Positions 7,511 through 16,187 of a stretch of 34,695 nucleotides of DNA are shown here, one piece after another; the stretch's first letter is position 1; each line of letters begins with the position of its first letter. The notes beneath the pieces were generated by a model. It made no database searches. It was not told where the DNA came from and saw nothing but the letters and a program-made list of their open reading frames with translations. Position numbers and translations under genes: made by a program. The stretch covers positions 1-34,695 of the forward strand of contig JAJYTA010000030.1 in assembly GCA_021793295.1 (NCBI GenBank), in the 5' to 3' direction. Source of the stretch: Actinomycetes bacterium (GTDB taxonomy: Bacteria > Actinomycetota > Actinomycetes > Jiangellales > Jiangellaceae).

Positions 7511-10046
7511 CAACTACCCCGCAGGACCGCGCCGGTACGCTCGGCCGCTGCCGCGACCGCCGCGTCTCGCGCTGCCGACGCCTCTTCTGCGGTCAACGTG
7601 CGATCGGGTGCGCGGAACCGCAGCGCGTACGCCAGCGACCGCCGTCCCTCCCCGATCTGGGCGCCGGTGTACACGTCGAACAGCCGCACCGACTCGAGCA
7701 GCTCACCGGCGCCGGCGCGCAGCGCCGCTTCGACCTCGGCGGCCGGCACCGCGGCGTCGACGACGAGCGCGACGTCCTGGGTGGCCACCGGGTACGTGGA
7801 CACCGACGGCGCCGGGACCGGCTCGTCCACGCCGCGGGCGACACTGCCCAACAGGTCGAGATCCATCTCCATCGCCACGGTGCGCGGCGGCAGGCCCAAG
7901 GCGGCCACGACGCGCGGATGCAGCTCGCCTGCGTGGCCAACGAGCAGGTCGCCGACGAACAATGCAGCGCAGCGGCCCGGATGCCACGGCGCGTGGTCAT
8001 CACTTCGGACCTGCACCTCCACGCCGGCGGCCCGCGCCACCACGCGCCCGGCCTCCACGGCATCGGCCCAGACGACCGGCCGCGCCGGGCCCCACCAGCC
8101 CTGGGGTTCACGGTCGCCGCACAGCGCCACGGCGAGACGATGCGGCTGCGCCGGAATGGCGGCCTCGAGTTCGGCCAGTTCGGCGTCCGTGGGCCGCCGG
8201 TCGACCGGCAACCTCGGCGCCGCCGGCCGCACGCCTGGCTCCGGCCGGAAGACGAGGCCGGACTCGAACACCGCCACATCGGGTGCTCCCCGGCTCACGT
8301 TGCGACGCAACGTCGCGAGCAGTCCGGGCAGCAGGGTGGTACGCAGCAGCGGCTGTTCCTCGGAGATCGGATTCGCCAGTCGCAGCGCCTGCCGGCGAGC
8401 ATCGTCGGCCGGCAGCCCGAGGGCGTCGAAGTCGGACTCGCCCACGAAGGGATAGGCCGGGGCTTCGATGTAGCCCGCCGAGGCCACGGCGCGCTCGATC
8501 CGCCGCCGTAGTCGCTGCGCCGGAGTGATGCCCCGGCCCGCGGGCGCGGCGGGCAGCACCGACGGGATGGCGTCGTAGCCGTTGAGCCGCGCCACCTCCT
8601 CCACGAGGTCGAACGGGTCGGTGAGGTCCGGGCGCCAGGTCGGTGCGACCACGCTGATCCGCTCGGCGTCCACGGTCTGCACCTGGGCGCCGACCGCCGT
8701 CAGCGCGCCGGTCACAGCGTCGACGGAGTAGTCGACCCCGGCGATGCGCCCGGGCAGGGCGACGTCGATCTCGATCGGCTCGGCCCGTGGCGGGCGCCCG
8801 GTGACCGTGACACCCGGCTGTGCCGTCGCGCCGCCGAGCTCGACCAGCAACTCGGCCACACGCCGGGCGGCGGCCATCGGCAGCGCAGGATCGACGCCCC
8901 GCTCGAACCGCTTGGACGCTTCGCTGGGCAGCTTGTGCCGCCGCGCGGTGCGTGCGATGCCGGTGGCCTCGAAGTGTGCCGCCTCGATGACCACCGACGT
9001 GGTGGTGTCGCTGAGTTCGGTGGTGCCCCCGCCCATGACCCCGGCCAGACCGATCGGACCGGAGTCGTCGGTGATCAGCAGGTCGTCGGCATCGAGGGTG
9101 CGCACGACCCCGTCGAGCGTGGTGAGCTTCTCGCCCTCCTCGGCGCGCCGCACCACGATCGGGCCGGACAAGGCCTCGGCGTCGTAACCGTGGATCGGCT
9201 GCCCGAGCTCGAGCATGACGTAGTTCGTGACGTCGACGGCCAGGGAGATCGGCCGCATGCCGGCCAGCTGGACCCGCCGCTGCAGCCACCGCGGGCTCGG
9301 CGCTGTGGGGTCGAATCCCGTCACCGTGCGGGCGACGAAGACCGGGCAGCGGTGCGGGTCGTCGACACGCACGGGGTAACCGCTGGTGGACGGCTCGGCG
9401 GCCTCGCCCGCCTCAGCACCGGCCGGATCGCGGAAAGCCACACCGAACGCCGTCGCGGCCTCGCGGGCGACCCCGCGGATGGACAGGCAGTACCCGCGGT
9501 CGGGTGTCACGGCGATGTCGAGCACGTCGTCGCGCAAGTGCAGCACCGCTGCGGCGTCGTCGCCGGGCTCGCCGGCGCCGGGCTCGAGTACGAGAATGCC
9601 GGTGTGGTCATCGCCCAGGCCCAACTCTCGGGCCGAGCAGATCATGCCGTCGGACACGTGCCCGTAGGTCTTACGCGCCGAGATCGCGAAGCCGCCGGGC
9701 AACACCGCCCCCGGAAGCGAGACGATGACGAGGTCGCCGACAGCGAAGTTCAGCGCGCCGCACACGATCCCTCGCGAGGGGGCGGAGACGCCCTCGTCGG
9801 TGCGATCGGCGTTGTGCTCGGGGCCGACGTCGACCGAGCACCAGCGCACGGTCTTGCCGTTGGAGTGGGTCTCCTCGGTGAAGTCGAGCACCCGCCCGAC
9901 GACGACCGGACCGGTCACGTCGGCGCCGGCCTCGTCGACCGTCTCGACCTCCAACCCGGCACGGATCAGCCGCGCGGCGGCCTCACGGCCGGTGACGTCG
10001 GGCGCGAGGTCGGCGTACTCGCGCAGCCAGGACATGGGGACGCGCA

Positions 10047-10047
<1 letters not shown>
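7510..10047 (-). CDS. pheT: Phenylalanine--tRNA ligase beta subunit
   Basis: Beta chain of the (alpha-beta)2 enzyme that charges tRNA-Phe. With ATG 10047 it has 845 residues, the full bacterial length: an N-terminal segment [14 protein letters not shown], the EMAPII-like tRNA-binding domain (about 40-150, with [23 protein letters not shown]), B3/B4 editing region with [10 protein letters not shown]5, and the C-terminal FDX-ACB domain (about 750-845). The ATG overlaps the pheS stop (TGATG). The frame stays open upstream to 10707, but that is the pheS antisense frame and is not protein-like. Confidence 0.97.
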
Positions 10048-11177
<1,130 letters not shown>

Positions 11178-11224
11178 TCACCTATATCTCACCCGCCGGG
11201 TACGGGTTCAGGAACAACCCCGCG

Positions 11225-11230
11225 AGTCTA
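11225..11230 (-). promoter_or_regulatory. Predicted -10 of the pheS operon
   Basis: TAGACT on the minus strand would start transcription near 11218, leaving a leader of roughly 50 nt before pheS. The -35 is poor. I looked for a Phe-rich leader peptide or a T-box in the leader and saw neither. Confidence 0.4.
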
Positions 11231-11333
11231 CGGCGCTCCCCCGGCTCGTCGCCCACGGGATCCACGAGCTCGTCCTCAGCGGGCAGAGGTTCGCGCCCGC
11301 ATCGGGCTGAGGTCCGTGGCCGGCATGATGATC

Positions 11334-11804
11334 TCAGTCGTCCTGGCCCGCCAGGTGGGCCGGGATGCCGCCCGTGGCGATCGGGCTCCAACGCTGCGGG
11401 GTCAGCCGGATCAGCGACTTGGCCCGCCGCACCATCGCCTCGCGGTATTCGTCCCAGTCCGGATGTTCGCCGGCGACGTTGCGGTAGTACTCCACCAGCG
11501 GCTCGACCGCCAGCGGCGAATCGACGACCTCCGCCGCCCCATCGACCTGGACCCACGCCCCGGTGAACTCGTCGGACAGCACGACCATGCTGGCGCGCGG
11601 TGTCCGGCGGATGTTCACCGCCTTCGCGCGATCAGGGTAGGTCGACACGACGATGCGCCCGGAGTCGTCGACACCGCATGTCACCGGTGAGGCCTGCGGT
11701 GACCCGTCGCCGCGGAAGGTCAGCAGGATGCCGTGGTGGCGAGGCCGGACGAATTCCAACAGCCCCTCGAGATCGACGGTCGTGGTGGTGGCAATCGTGG
11801 GCAT
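11334..11804 (-). CDS. PPOX-class F420-dependent oxidoreductase (Rv1155-like)
   Basis: A 156-residue split-barrel flavin/deazaflavin-binding protein. GDGSPQASPVTCGVDDSGR (33-50) and STYPDRAKAVNIRRTPRASMVVL (54-76) are hallmarks of the Rv1155 subgroup, which binds cofactor F420; other PPOX members use FMN. Substrate unknown. It is divergent from an LLM-type F420 oxidoreductase gene 95 bp away, supporting F420 use. The ATG lies six bases after TACGCT, so the mRNA is probably leaderless. Confidence 0.85.
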   Translation of the reverse strand: MPTIATTTTVDLEGLLEFVRPRHHGILLTFRGDGSPQASPVTCGVDDSGRIVVSTYPDRAKAVNIRRTPRASMVVLSDEFTGAWVQVDGAAEVVDSPLAVEPLVEYYRNVAGEHPDWDEYREAMVRRAKSLIRLTPQRWSPIATGGIPAHLAGQDD

Positions 11805-11816
11805 CGGACCAGCGTA
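11804..11816 (-). promoter_or_regulatory. Predicted leaderless promoter of the PPOX gene
   Basis: TACGCT on the minus strand (11816-11811), six bases, then the ATG at 11804. Confidence 0.45.
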
Positions 11817-11899
11817 ATGCCAGCCGTCTCGCCGGGGCGCGGTGTCGCCTGGCGCGGAGCGGGTGCCGACGCCGACCGGCGGGTACTGAGAATCTGAGT

Positions 11900-12709
11900 A
11901 TGGATTTGCAGATCGTGCTTCCCGACGAGTCGCCGGCCGTGGACGCCCAGCGGGTGATCGATCTCGGCGTCGAAGCCGAACGCCTCGGTTACGAGACCGC
12001 ATGGCTGCCCGACCACCTCTTGCCGCCACGCGACTACGGCGAGACGTACGGCGGCGTGTACGAGCCACTGGTCACCTTGACCTACCTGGCGGCGCGGACC
12101 AGCCGGATCCGGCTGGGCACCTCGGTGCTCGTCCTGCCGATGCGCAGCCCGTTCGTCGTCGCCAAGCAGGCCGCCACGCTGCACGAGCTGTCGGGTGCAC
12201 GGTTCGTCCTCGGGGTCGGCATCGGGTGGGACCGTACCGAGTTCGAGTCCGTGGACGCCGACTTCACCACCCGGGGTGCCCGCACCGACGAGGCGATCGC
12301 GCTGCTGCGGCATCTGTGGACCAGCCGCGAGCCGTTTCAGGGGACCCACTACGGCTACGACCAGGGCGTGTTCGAGCCGCAGCCCCGGGGACACCTGCCG
12401 ATCATGGTCGGTGGAACCTCTGACCGGGCCGTGGCGCGGGCCGCGGCGCTGGCCGACGAGTGGCAGGGGGTCGGTGTGGAGCCGGCGACGTTCGCCGAGG
12501 TGGCAGCACGGCTGCGCAACCGAGCACAGCGGCCGCTGCGGCTGGGCACGAGAATCGCGTGGAGCGGCGGTGCTGACGAGCTCACGCAGGTGATCGACCA
12601 GGCGCACCGGTTCGCCGATGCCGGCGCGGACGCGCTGGCCGTGTGGTTCGGGCCGGCGGAGGGCACCGAGGAACGGATGGCGGAGTTCGCCGCACGCATG
12701 CGGGGCTGA
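11900..12709 (+). CDS. LLM-class (luciferase-like) F420-dependent oxidoreductase
   Basis: A 269-residue TIM-barrel protein. WLPDHLLPP, RIRLGTSVLVLPMRSP, KQAATLHELSGARFVLGVGIGW and LPIMVGGTSDRAVARAA are the standard landmarks of bacterial luciferase-like monooxygenases and F420-dependent oxidoreductases (TIGR03619-like). GVGIGWDRTEFESVDADFTTRG is typical of actinobacterial F420 enzymes. The reaction is not known. ATG 11900 fits the usual N-terminus, with the first beta strand DLQIVLP; the frame continues upstream to 11600 but that stretch overlaps the divergent gene. Confidence 0.88.
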   Translation: MDLQIVLPDESPAVDAQRVIDLGVEAERLGYETAWLPDHLLPPRDYGETYGGVYEPLVTLTYLAARTSRIRLGTSVLVLPMRSPFVVAKQAATLHELSGARFVLGVGIGWDRTEFESVDADFTTRGARTDEAIALLRHLWTSREPFQGTHYGYDQGVFEPQPRGHLPIMVGGTSDRAVARAAALADEWQGVGVEPATFAEVAARLRNRAQRPLRLGTRIAWSGGADELTQVIDQAHRFADAGADALAVWFGPAEGTEERMAEFAARMRG

Positions 12710-12735
12710 ACGCTTGCCGGCTCGGGCCGGGGCGG

Positions 12736-13548
12736 TCACCCGGTGCGTTGGCCCGCGTGCACGCGGGCCGAGGCGTACAGGCACACCGCCGCCGCGGTCG
12801 CCAGGTTCAGGCTCTCGGCCCGGCCGTAGATGGGGACCCGGACGACGTGGTCGGCGAGGGTTCGCACGGCCTCGGGCAACCCGCGCGCTTCGTTGCCGAA
12901 CAGCCACGCCGTCGGCCTGGCCAGGAGACCGGCGTGCTCGGCTTCGTCCAGGTCGAGGGCGCCGACGCCGTCGGCGGCCAGCACGCTCAGTCCACGCCCG
13001 CGCAGCAGGGCGACGGTGTCGTCGACGGTGGTGCCCGCGCCGATCGGTAGGTGGAACACGCTGCCGGCCGAGGCCCGGACCGCCTTGCCGCTGTGCACGT
13101 CAGCCGATCCGCGCGTCACGAGCACCGCATCGGCGCCCGCGGCGTCGGCGCAGCGGATCACGGTGCCGACGTTTCCAGGATCTTGGGCTTCCACGAGTAC
13201 CACGATCAACGACGGTGTGTCCGGGAGTGCCGTCTCGGCGTCGACGACCACGGGCCGACACACCGCGACCAAGCCCTGCGGCGTCACCGTCTCGGACAGG
13301 GCGGCCAGGGCGTCGTCGTCAGCGACCGACACCGTGATCCCGGCTGCCTGTGCTGCCGCGATGATCGGGGCGTGCCGATCTCGGGCCGAGGTGGTCGCGA
13401 AGACCTCGACGACACCAGCTCGACCCGTGGCGACGGCCTCGCGAACAGCCTGCGCCCCTTCGGCCAGAAATAGCGCGGCCTTCTCGCGCCCGGCTCTGCG
13501 GGTGAGTTTGCGCGCTTCGCGGATGCGACCGGACTTCGCGGTCAGCAC
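12736..13548 (-). CDS. TrmH/SpoU-family RNA 2'-O-methyltransferase
   Basis: A 270-residue SPOUT methyltransferase that methylates ribose 2'-OH in rRNA or tRNA with S-adenosylmethionine. An N-terminal L30e-like substrate domain (about 1-105) precedes the knot: motif 1 QDPGNVGTVIRCADAAGADAV (about 121-141, with Asn and Arg), motif 2 WLFGNEARGLP, motif 3 RVPIYGRAESLNLATAAAVCLY. Encoded just after infC-rpmI-rplT, as in mycobacteria, where the gene is called tsnR; a thiostrepton-resistance role should not be presumed. GTG start. Convergent with the LLM gene. Confidence 0.9.
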   Translation of the reverse strand: MLTAKSGRIREARKLTRRAGREKAALFLAEGAQAVREAVATGRAGVVEVFATTSARDRHAPIIAAAQAAGITVSVADDDALAALSETVTPQGLVAVCRPVVVDAETALPDTPSLIVVLVEAQDPGNVGTVIRCADAAGADAVLVTRGSADVHSGKAVRASAGSVFHLPIGAGTTVDDTVALLRGRGLSVLAADGVGALDLDEAEHAGLLARPTAWLFGNEARGLPEAVRTLADHVVRVPIYGRAESLNLATAAAVCLYASARVHAGQRTG

Positions 13549-13571
13549 ACCTGCCGCCCTTGGTCCGGGCC

Positions 13572-13601
13572 GGCGGCGTTCGTCACGGCGGCGTTCGTCA
13601 C
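13572..13601. repeat. 15-bp tandem duplication between trmH and rplT
   Basis: GGCGGCGTTCGTCAC occurs twice back to back (13572-13586, 13587-13601) in the short spacer upstream of the methyltransferase gene. No function is evident. Confidence 0.85.
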
Positions 13602-13616
13602 GGCAGACACAGCGAG

Positions 13617-13650
13617 GGGCCCGTCGACGAGGTCGGTCATCGACGGGCCC
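13617..13650 (-). terminator. Hairpin terminator after rplT
   Basis: Perfect 11-bp arms GGGCCCGTCGA (13617-13627) and TCGACGGGCCC (13640-13650) with a 12-nt loop, 20 bp after the rplT stop. No U-run follows, as is common in high-GC actinobacteria. It may be partial, letting some transcripts reach the methyltransferase gene. Confidence 0.65.
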
Positions 13651-13669
13651 ACGCGGCGAACGAAGCTGA

Positions 13670-14050
13670 TCAGGCCGCCGGAGCGTTACGGTCGGCCGGC
13701 AGCGCGGCCCGAGCCGTGTCGACCAGCGACTTGAACGCCGCCGGATCGTTGACGGCGAGGTCAGCGAGGATCTTCCGATCGACCTCGACCTCTGCGAGGC
13801 GCAGGCCCTGAATGAACCGGTTGTAGGTCAGCCCCTCGGCGCGCGCTGCCGCGTTGATCCGAGTGATCCACAGCTGCCGGAAGTCGCCCTTGCGCTGCTT
13901 ACGGTCGCGGTAGGCGTAGACGAGCGAGTGGGTGACCTGCTCTTTCGCCTTCCGGTACATCCGGGAGCGCTGACCCCGGTAGCCGCTGGCCCTCTCGAGC
14001 GTCTCGCGGCGCTTCTTGTGGGCGTTGGCCGCCCGCTTCACGCGTGCCAC
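13670..14050 (-). CDS. rplT: 50S ribosomal protein L20
   Basis: Binds 23S rRNA early in 50S assembly. 126 residues, with the basic N-terminal rRNA-binding tail [25 protein letters not shown] and the globular domain [23 protein letters not shown]. The C-terminal extension [16 protein letters not shown] is typical of actinobacteria. GTG start five bases after AGGAG. Third gene of infC-rpmI-rplT. Confidence 0.98.
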   Translation of the reverse strand: MARVKRAANAHKKRRETLERASGYRGQRSRMYRKAKEQVTHSLVYAYRDRKQRKGDFRQLWITRINAAARAEGLTYNRFIQGLRLAEVEVDRKILADLAVNDPAAFKSLVDTARAALPADRNAPAA

Positions 14051-14116
14051 TGGTACTCCTTGCTCGGTCCGGCCCGATGGGGGCCGAAGGTCATCTCGAT
14101 GTCAGTCGGCGCGGTT

Positions 14117-14311
14117 CTACCGGCCGAGCAGCTTCTTGACCCGCTTCTGGTCGCCCTTGGACACCTCGGTGGTGCCGGCCAGGCGGCGCGTCAGGGTGGA
14201 CGGCTTGTGCTCGAGATAGTGGCGCCGGTTCGCCTTCTGGCGCAGGACCTTCCCGCTGCCCGTCACCTTGAAACGCTTGCGCGCCCCGCTGTGCGTCTTG
14301 TTCTTCGGCAT
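14117..14311 (-). CDS. rpmI: 50S ribosomal protein L35
   Basis: A 64-residue basic 50S protein of usual length: [20 protein letters not shown] at the start, then RRHYLEHK and the KRVKKLLGR tail. It starts 18 bp after infC, with an AGGAGACG Shine-Dalgarno in the gap, and precedes rplT by 66 bp. Confidence 0.98.
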   Translation of the reverse strand: MPKNKTHSGARKRFKVTGSGKVLRQKANRRHYLEHKPSTLTRRLAGTTEVSKGDQKRVKKLLGR

Positions 14312-14329
14312 GGCGCCGTTCGTCTCCTC

Positions 14330-15010
14330 TTACTCTTCGTTCTCAGCTACGGCCTGGGCACGTGAGCCCTTGCCGGCCTTGTCTACCTCGGCCGCGGCGC
14401 GGCCTGCGGCTCGCTCGGCCTTCTCGGCCTCTTCATCGGCTTGACGTTGCGCCTGCCGATTGGCCTTGGCGACCTCACGGTCGGCCTTGGCGTCGGACTT
14501 CTTCTTGTGCGGCCCCAGCACCATGATCATGTTGCGGCCGTCCTGTTTGGGCGAGGACTCGACGAAGCCGAGTTCGCTGACGTCCTCAGCAAGGCGCTGG
14601 AGCAACCGGAACCCGAGCTCGGGCCGCGACTGCTCCCGTCCGCGGAACATGATCGTGACCTTGACTTTGTCGCCCTCGGCCAAGAACCGTTCGACGTTGC
14701 GCTTCTTGGTCTCGTAGTCGTGCTTATCGATCTTCGGGCGGAGCTTCTGCTCCTTGATCAGGACATGCGACTGGTTTCGTCGAGCCTCGCGCGCCTTCAT
14801 CGCCGACTCGTACTTGTACTTGCCGTAGTCCATGAGTTTGGCCACCGGGGGCCGTGCTCCCGGTGCGACCTCGACGAGGTCGAGGTCTGCCTCCCCGGCG
14901 AGCCGCAGTGCGTCCTCGATGCGGACGATGCCGACCTGCTCACCATTGGGGCCGACGAGCCGGACTTCCGGAACGCGAATCCGGTCGTTGATGCGTGGCT
15001 CTGCGCTGAT
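14330..15010 (-). CDS. infC: Translation initiation factor IF-3, ATC start codon
   Basis: IF-3 binds the 30S subunit, prevents 50S joining and proofreads initiator tRNA and start codon. The start is taken as ATC at 15010: the protein begins [20 protein letters not shown] exactly where relatives begin, and a strong GGAGG lies five bases before it, while no ATG, GTG or TTG is nearby. The 226-residue product has the N-domain (about 1-75), linker helix [18 protein letters not shown]-domain with HDYETKKRN and RPELG, and an Ala/Glu/Lys-rich tail of about 55 residues. IF-3 discriminates against unusual start codons, so ATC permits autoregulation. Confidence 0.95.
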   Translation of the reverse strand: MSAEPRINDRIRVPEVRLVGPNGEQVGIVRIEDALRLAGEADLDLVEVAPGARPPVAKLMDYGKYKYESAMKAREARRNQSHVLIKEQKLRPKIDKHDYETKKRNVERFLAEGDKVKVTIMFRGREQSRPELGFRLLQRLAEDVSELGFVESSPKQDGRNMIMVLGPHKKKSDAKADREVAKANRQAQRQADEEAEKAERAAGRAAAEVDKAGKGSRAQAVAENEE

Positions 15011-15345
15011 GCCTTCCTCCCGGCAAATCGATGGGGTGTGTCCTGTCGACCACGCCGCGAAACGCACAAGGCTCCGCGACACGTGCTCGCGGAGCCTAAC
15101 CCATCGACGCCGTGGAATATTCCGTTCGGCGCCTACTCGGAGCGCCGTCGCCGACGCTCTGACCTGGGGACCCGACGACCTGGACGGTCGGTGCGGGTGG
15201 GAGTGTCTCCGCTTGCTGTCTGCCTTGCCCGATGGCTCGGACACGGCGGACCGGTCGGTCGACAACTATAACACGCCTACCCGCTGCCGGGGACATCTCC
15301 GCCCCTGGCCACACGGGATCTCGGCCGCCGAGAACGGCGAGCGGC
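15011..15345 (-). promoter_or_regulatory. infC promoter and long 5' leader with attenuator
   Basis: This 335-bp stretch between the SseB and infC genes has no gene. A strong -10 TATAGT (15270-15265, minus strand) predicts a start near 15258 and so a leader of about 248 nt. Near its 3' end is a perfect 11-bp hairpin (arms 15087-15097 and 15069-15079) followed by a U-rich TTGTGCGTTT, which looks like an intrinsic terminator/attenuator about 60 nt before the infC start. Regulation by L20 or IF-3 is known for other bacteria; here it is inference. Confidence 0.6.
15069..15097 (-). terminator. Attenuator hairpin in the infC leader
   Basis: Arms AGGCTCCGCGA and TCGCGGAGCCT pair perfectly around a 7-nt loop; on the minus strand the second arm is followed by TTGTGCGTTT. 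Its position inside the leader rather than after a gene suggests conditional termination. Confidence 0.6.
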
Positions 15346-15975
15346 TCAGCGCACCAACGTGCGGCGGGCCCGGCGCCACAGCCGTCCGCCCGCCCGGCGG
15401 ACCCGGCGCTTGATCGTCGCGGCCTCGGTCGCCCTGGCCGACGGCGCAACTGGTGGATCGGCGGTGCCCACGCCCTGCCAGGTCCCCAACGGTCGCCACC
15501 CCGACGCCAGCGAGCGCAAGTCGCGGGCATCCACCGAGAACATCACCGGCCCGGCGAGGTCGATCACCAGGGCGTCGGCCCCTTCGGCCAGGGCGGCCTC
15601 GGCGGCGGTGCGGGTGGGGACCGGCGACGGACGAGCCTCGGTGTTCCATCGCTGCAGCGTCTCGACGCTGGTGAACGCCAACAGTCCGCGACGGCCGTCA
15701 CGGCCCGTCGTCAAGACGGTGGCCATGTCCGCGTGCGAATGGTCGGCCCGGCCACCCGATCCGTCGGCACCGGGCACGTCGTCATTCGGTCCGTCATCAC
15801 CCGGGACGGCCACGATCGGAATCAGTAATCGGCTCGTCGCCAGCGCGGCGAGGACGTTCGCCGGGCCGCCCTCGGCGCGGTCGAACTCCTCGAGGGCCGC
15901 CCGGACTCGAGGGTCGGCCGAGCCGTCGTCATCACCGAACGGTGCTGACGGTATGGGTCGCGGCACGGAGGTCAC
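15346..15975 (-). CDS. SseB-family protein
   Basis: A 209-residue cytoplasmic protein. The pattern LAALATSRLLIPIVAV, then GLLAFTSVETLQRWN, and LAEGADALVIDLAGPVMFSV fits the SseB N-terminal domain family found upstream of infC in many actinobacteria; the function is not established. The C-terminus is rich in arginine (KRRVRRAGGRLWRRARRTLVR region). A low-complexity acidic insert (about 60-80) separates the first two strands. GTG 15975 is chosen because it follows TAGTCT by eight bases; another frame extension upstream is not protein-like. Confidence 0.8.
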   Translation of the reverse strand: MTSVPRPIPSAPFGDDDGSADPRVRAALEEFDRAEGGPANVLAALATSRLLIPIVAVPGDDGPNDDVPGADGSGGRADHSHADMATVLTTGRDGRRGLLAFTSVETLQRWNTEARPSPVPTRTAAEAALAEGADALVIDLAGPVMFSVDARDLRSLASGWRPLGTWQGVGTADPPVAPSARATEAATIKRRVRRAGGRLWRRARRTLVR

Positions 15976-15989
15976 GTGCGGTGAGACTA
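15975..15989 (-). promoter_or_regulatory. Predicted near-leaderless promoter of the SseB gene
   Basis: TAGTCT on the minus strand (15989-15984), eight bases, then GTG 15975. Confidence 0.4.
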
Positions 15990-16174
15990 GCCCTCGCCGC
16001 CATGATCCGCCACACGATTCACCGCGTGATCTCGTCGGCGCCCAGCCGTCCACGACGATGCGCCGCGCCTCCTGACAACCGTCGCCGACGCCTTGCCTGC
16101 GACGCGGCGCCGCACGTCCGGCCGCATGCCCCGCCCCGCCGGCGTCCGTGGCCGGAAGTCGTCGCCGCGACCCG

Positions 16175-16187
16175 TACACTCCCACCG
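16175..16187 (+). promoter_or_regulatory. Predicted leaderless promoter of the PASTA kinase gene
   Basis: TACACT at 16175-16180, six bases, then GTG 16187. No clear -35. Confidence 0.45.

Noticed and set aside
6908-8455. 515-codon open frame on the plus strand
   Set aside because: Antisense to SDR and pheT, low-complexity Ala/Arg/Ser composition, no motif; a GC-rich shadow frame. The same applies to long plus-strand frames at 8935-10173, 26724-28280 and 31568-33319.
14521-14540. ATGATCATGTT in infC (and a similar string near 17385 in the kinase gene) as further copies of the repeat
   Set aside because: Only about 11 bases match and they encode conserved hydrophobic residues; the rest of the 63-bp unit is absent.
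15266-15345. DUF1844-type gene between sseB and infC, as in Streptomyces
   Set aside because: The spacer is too short and has no matching frame; that gene is absent here.
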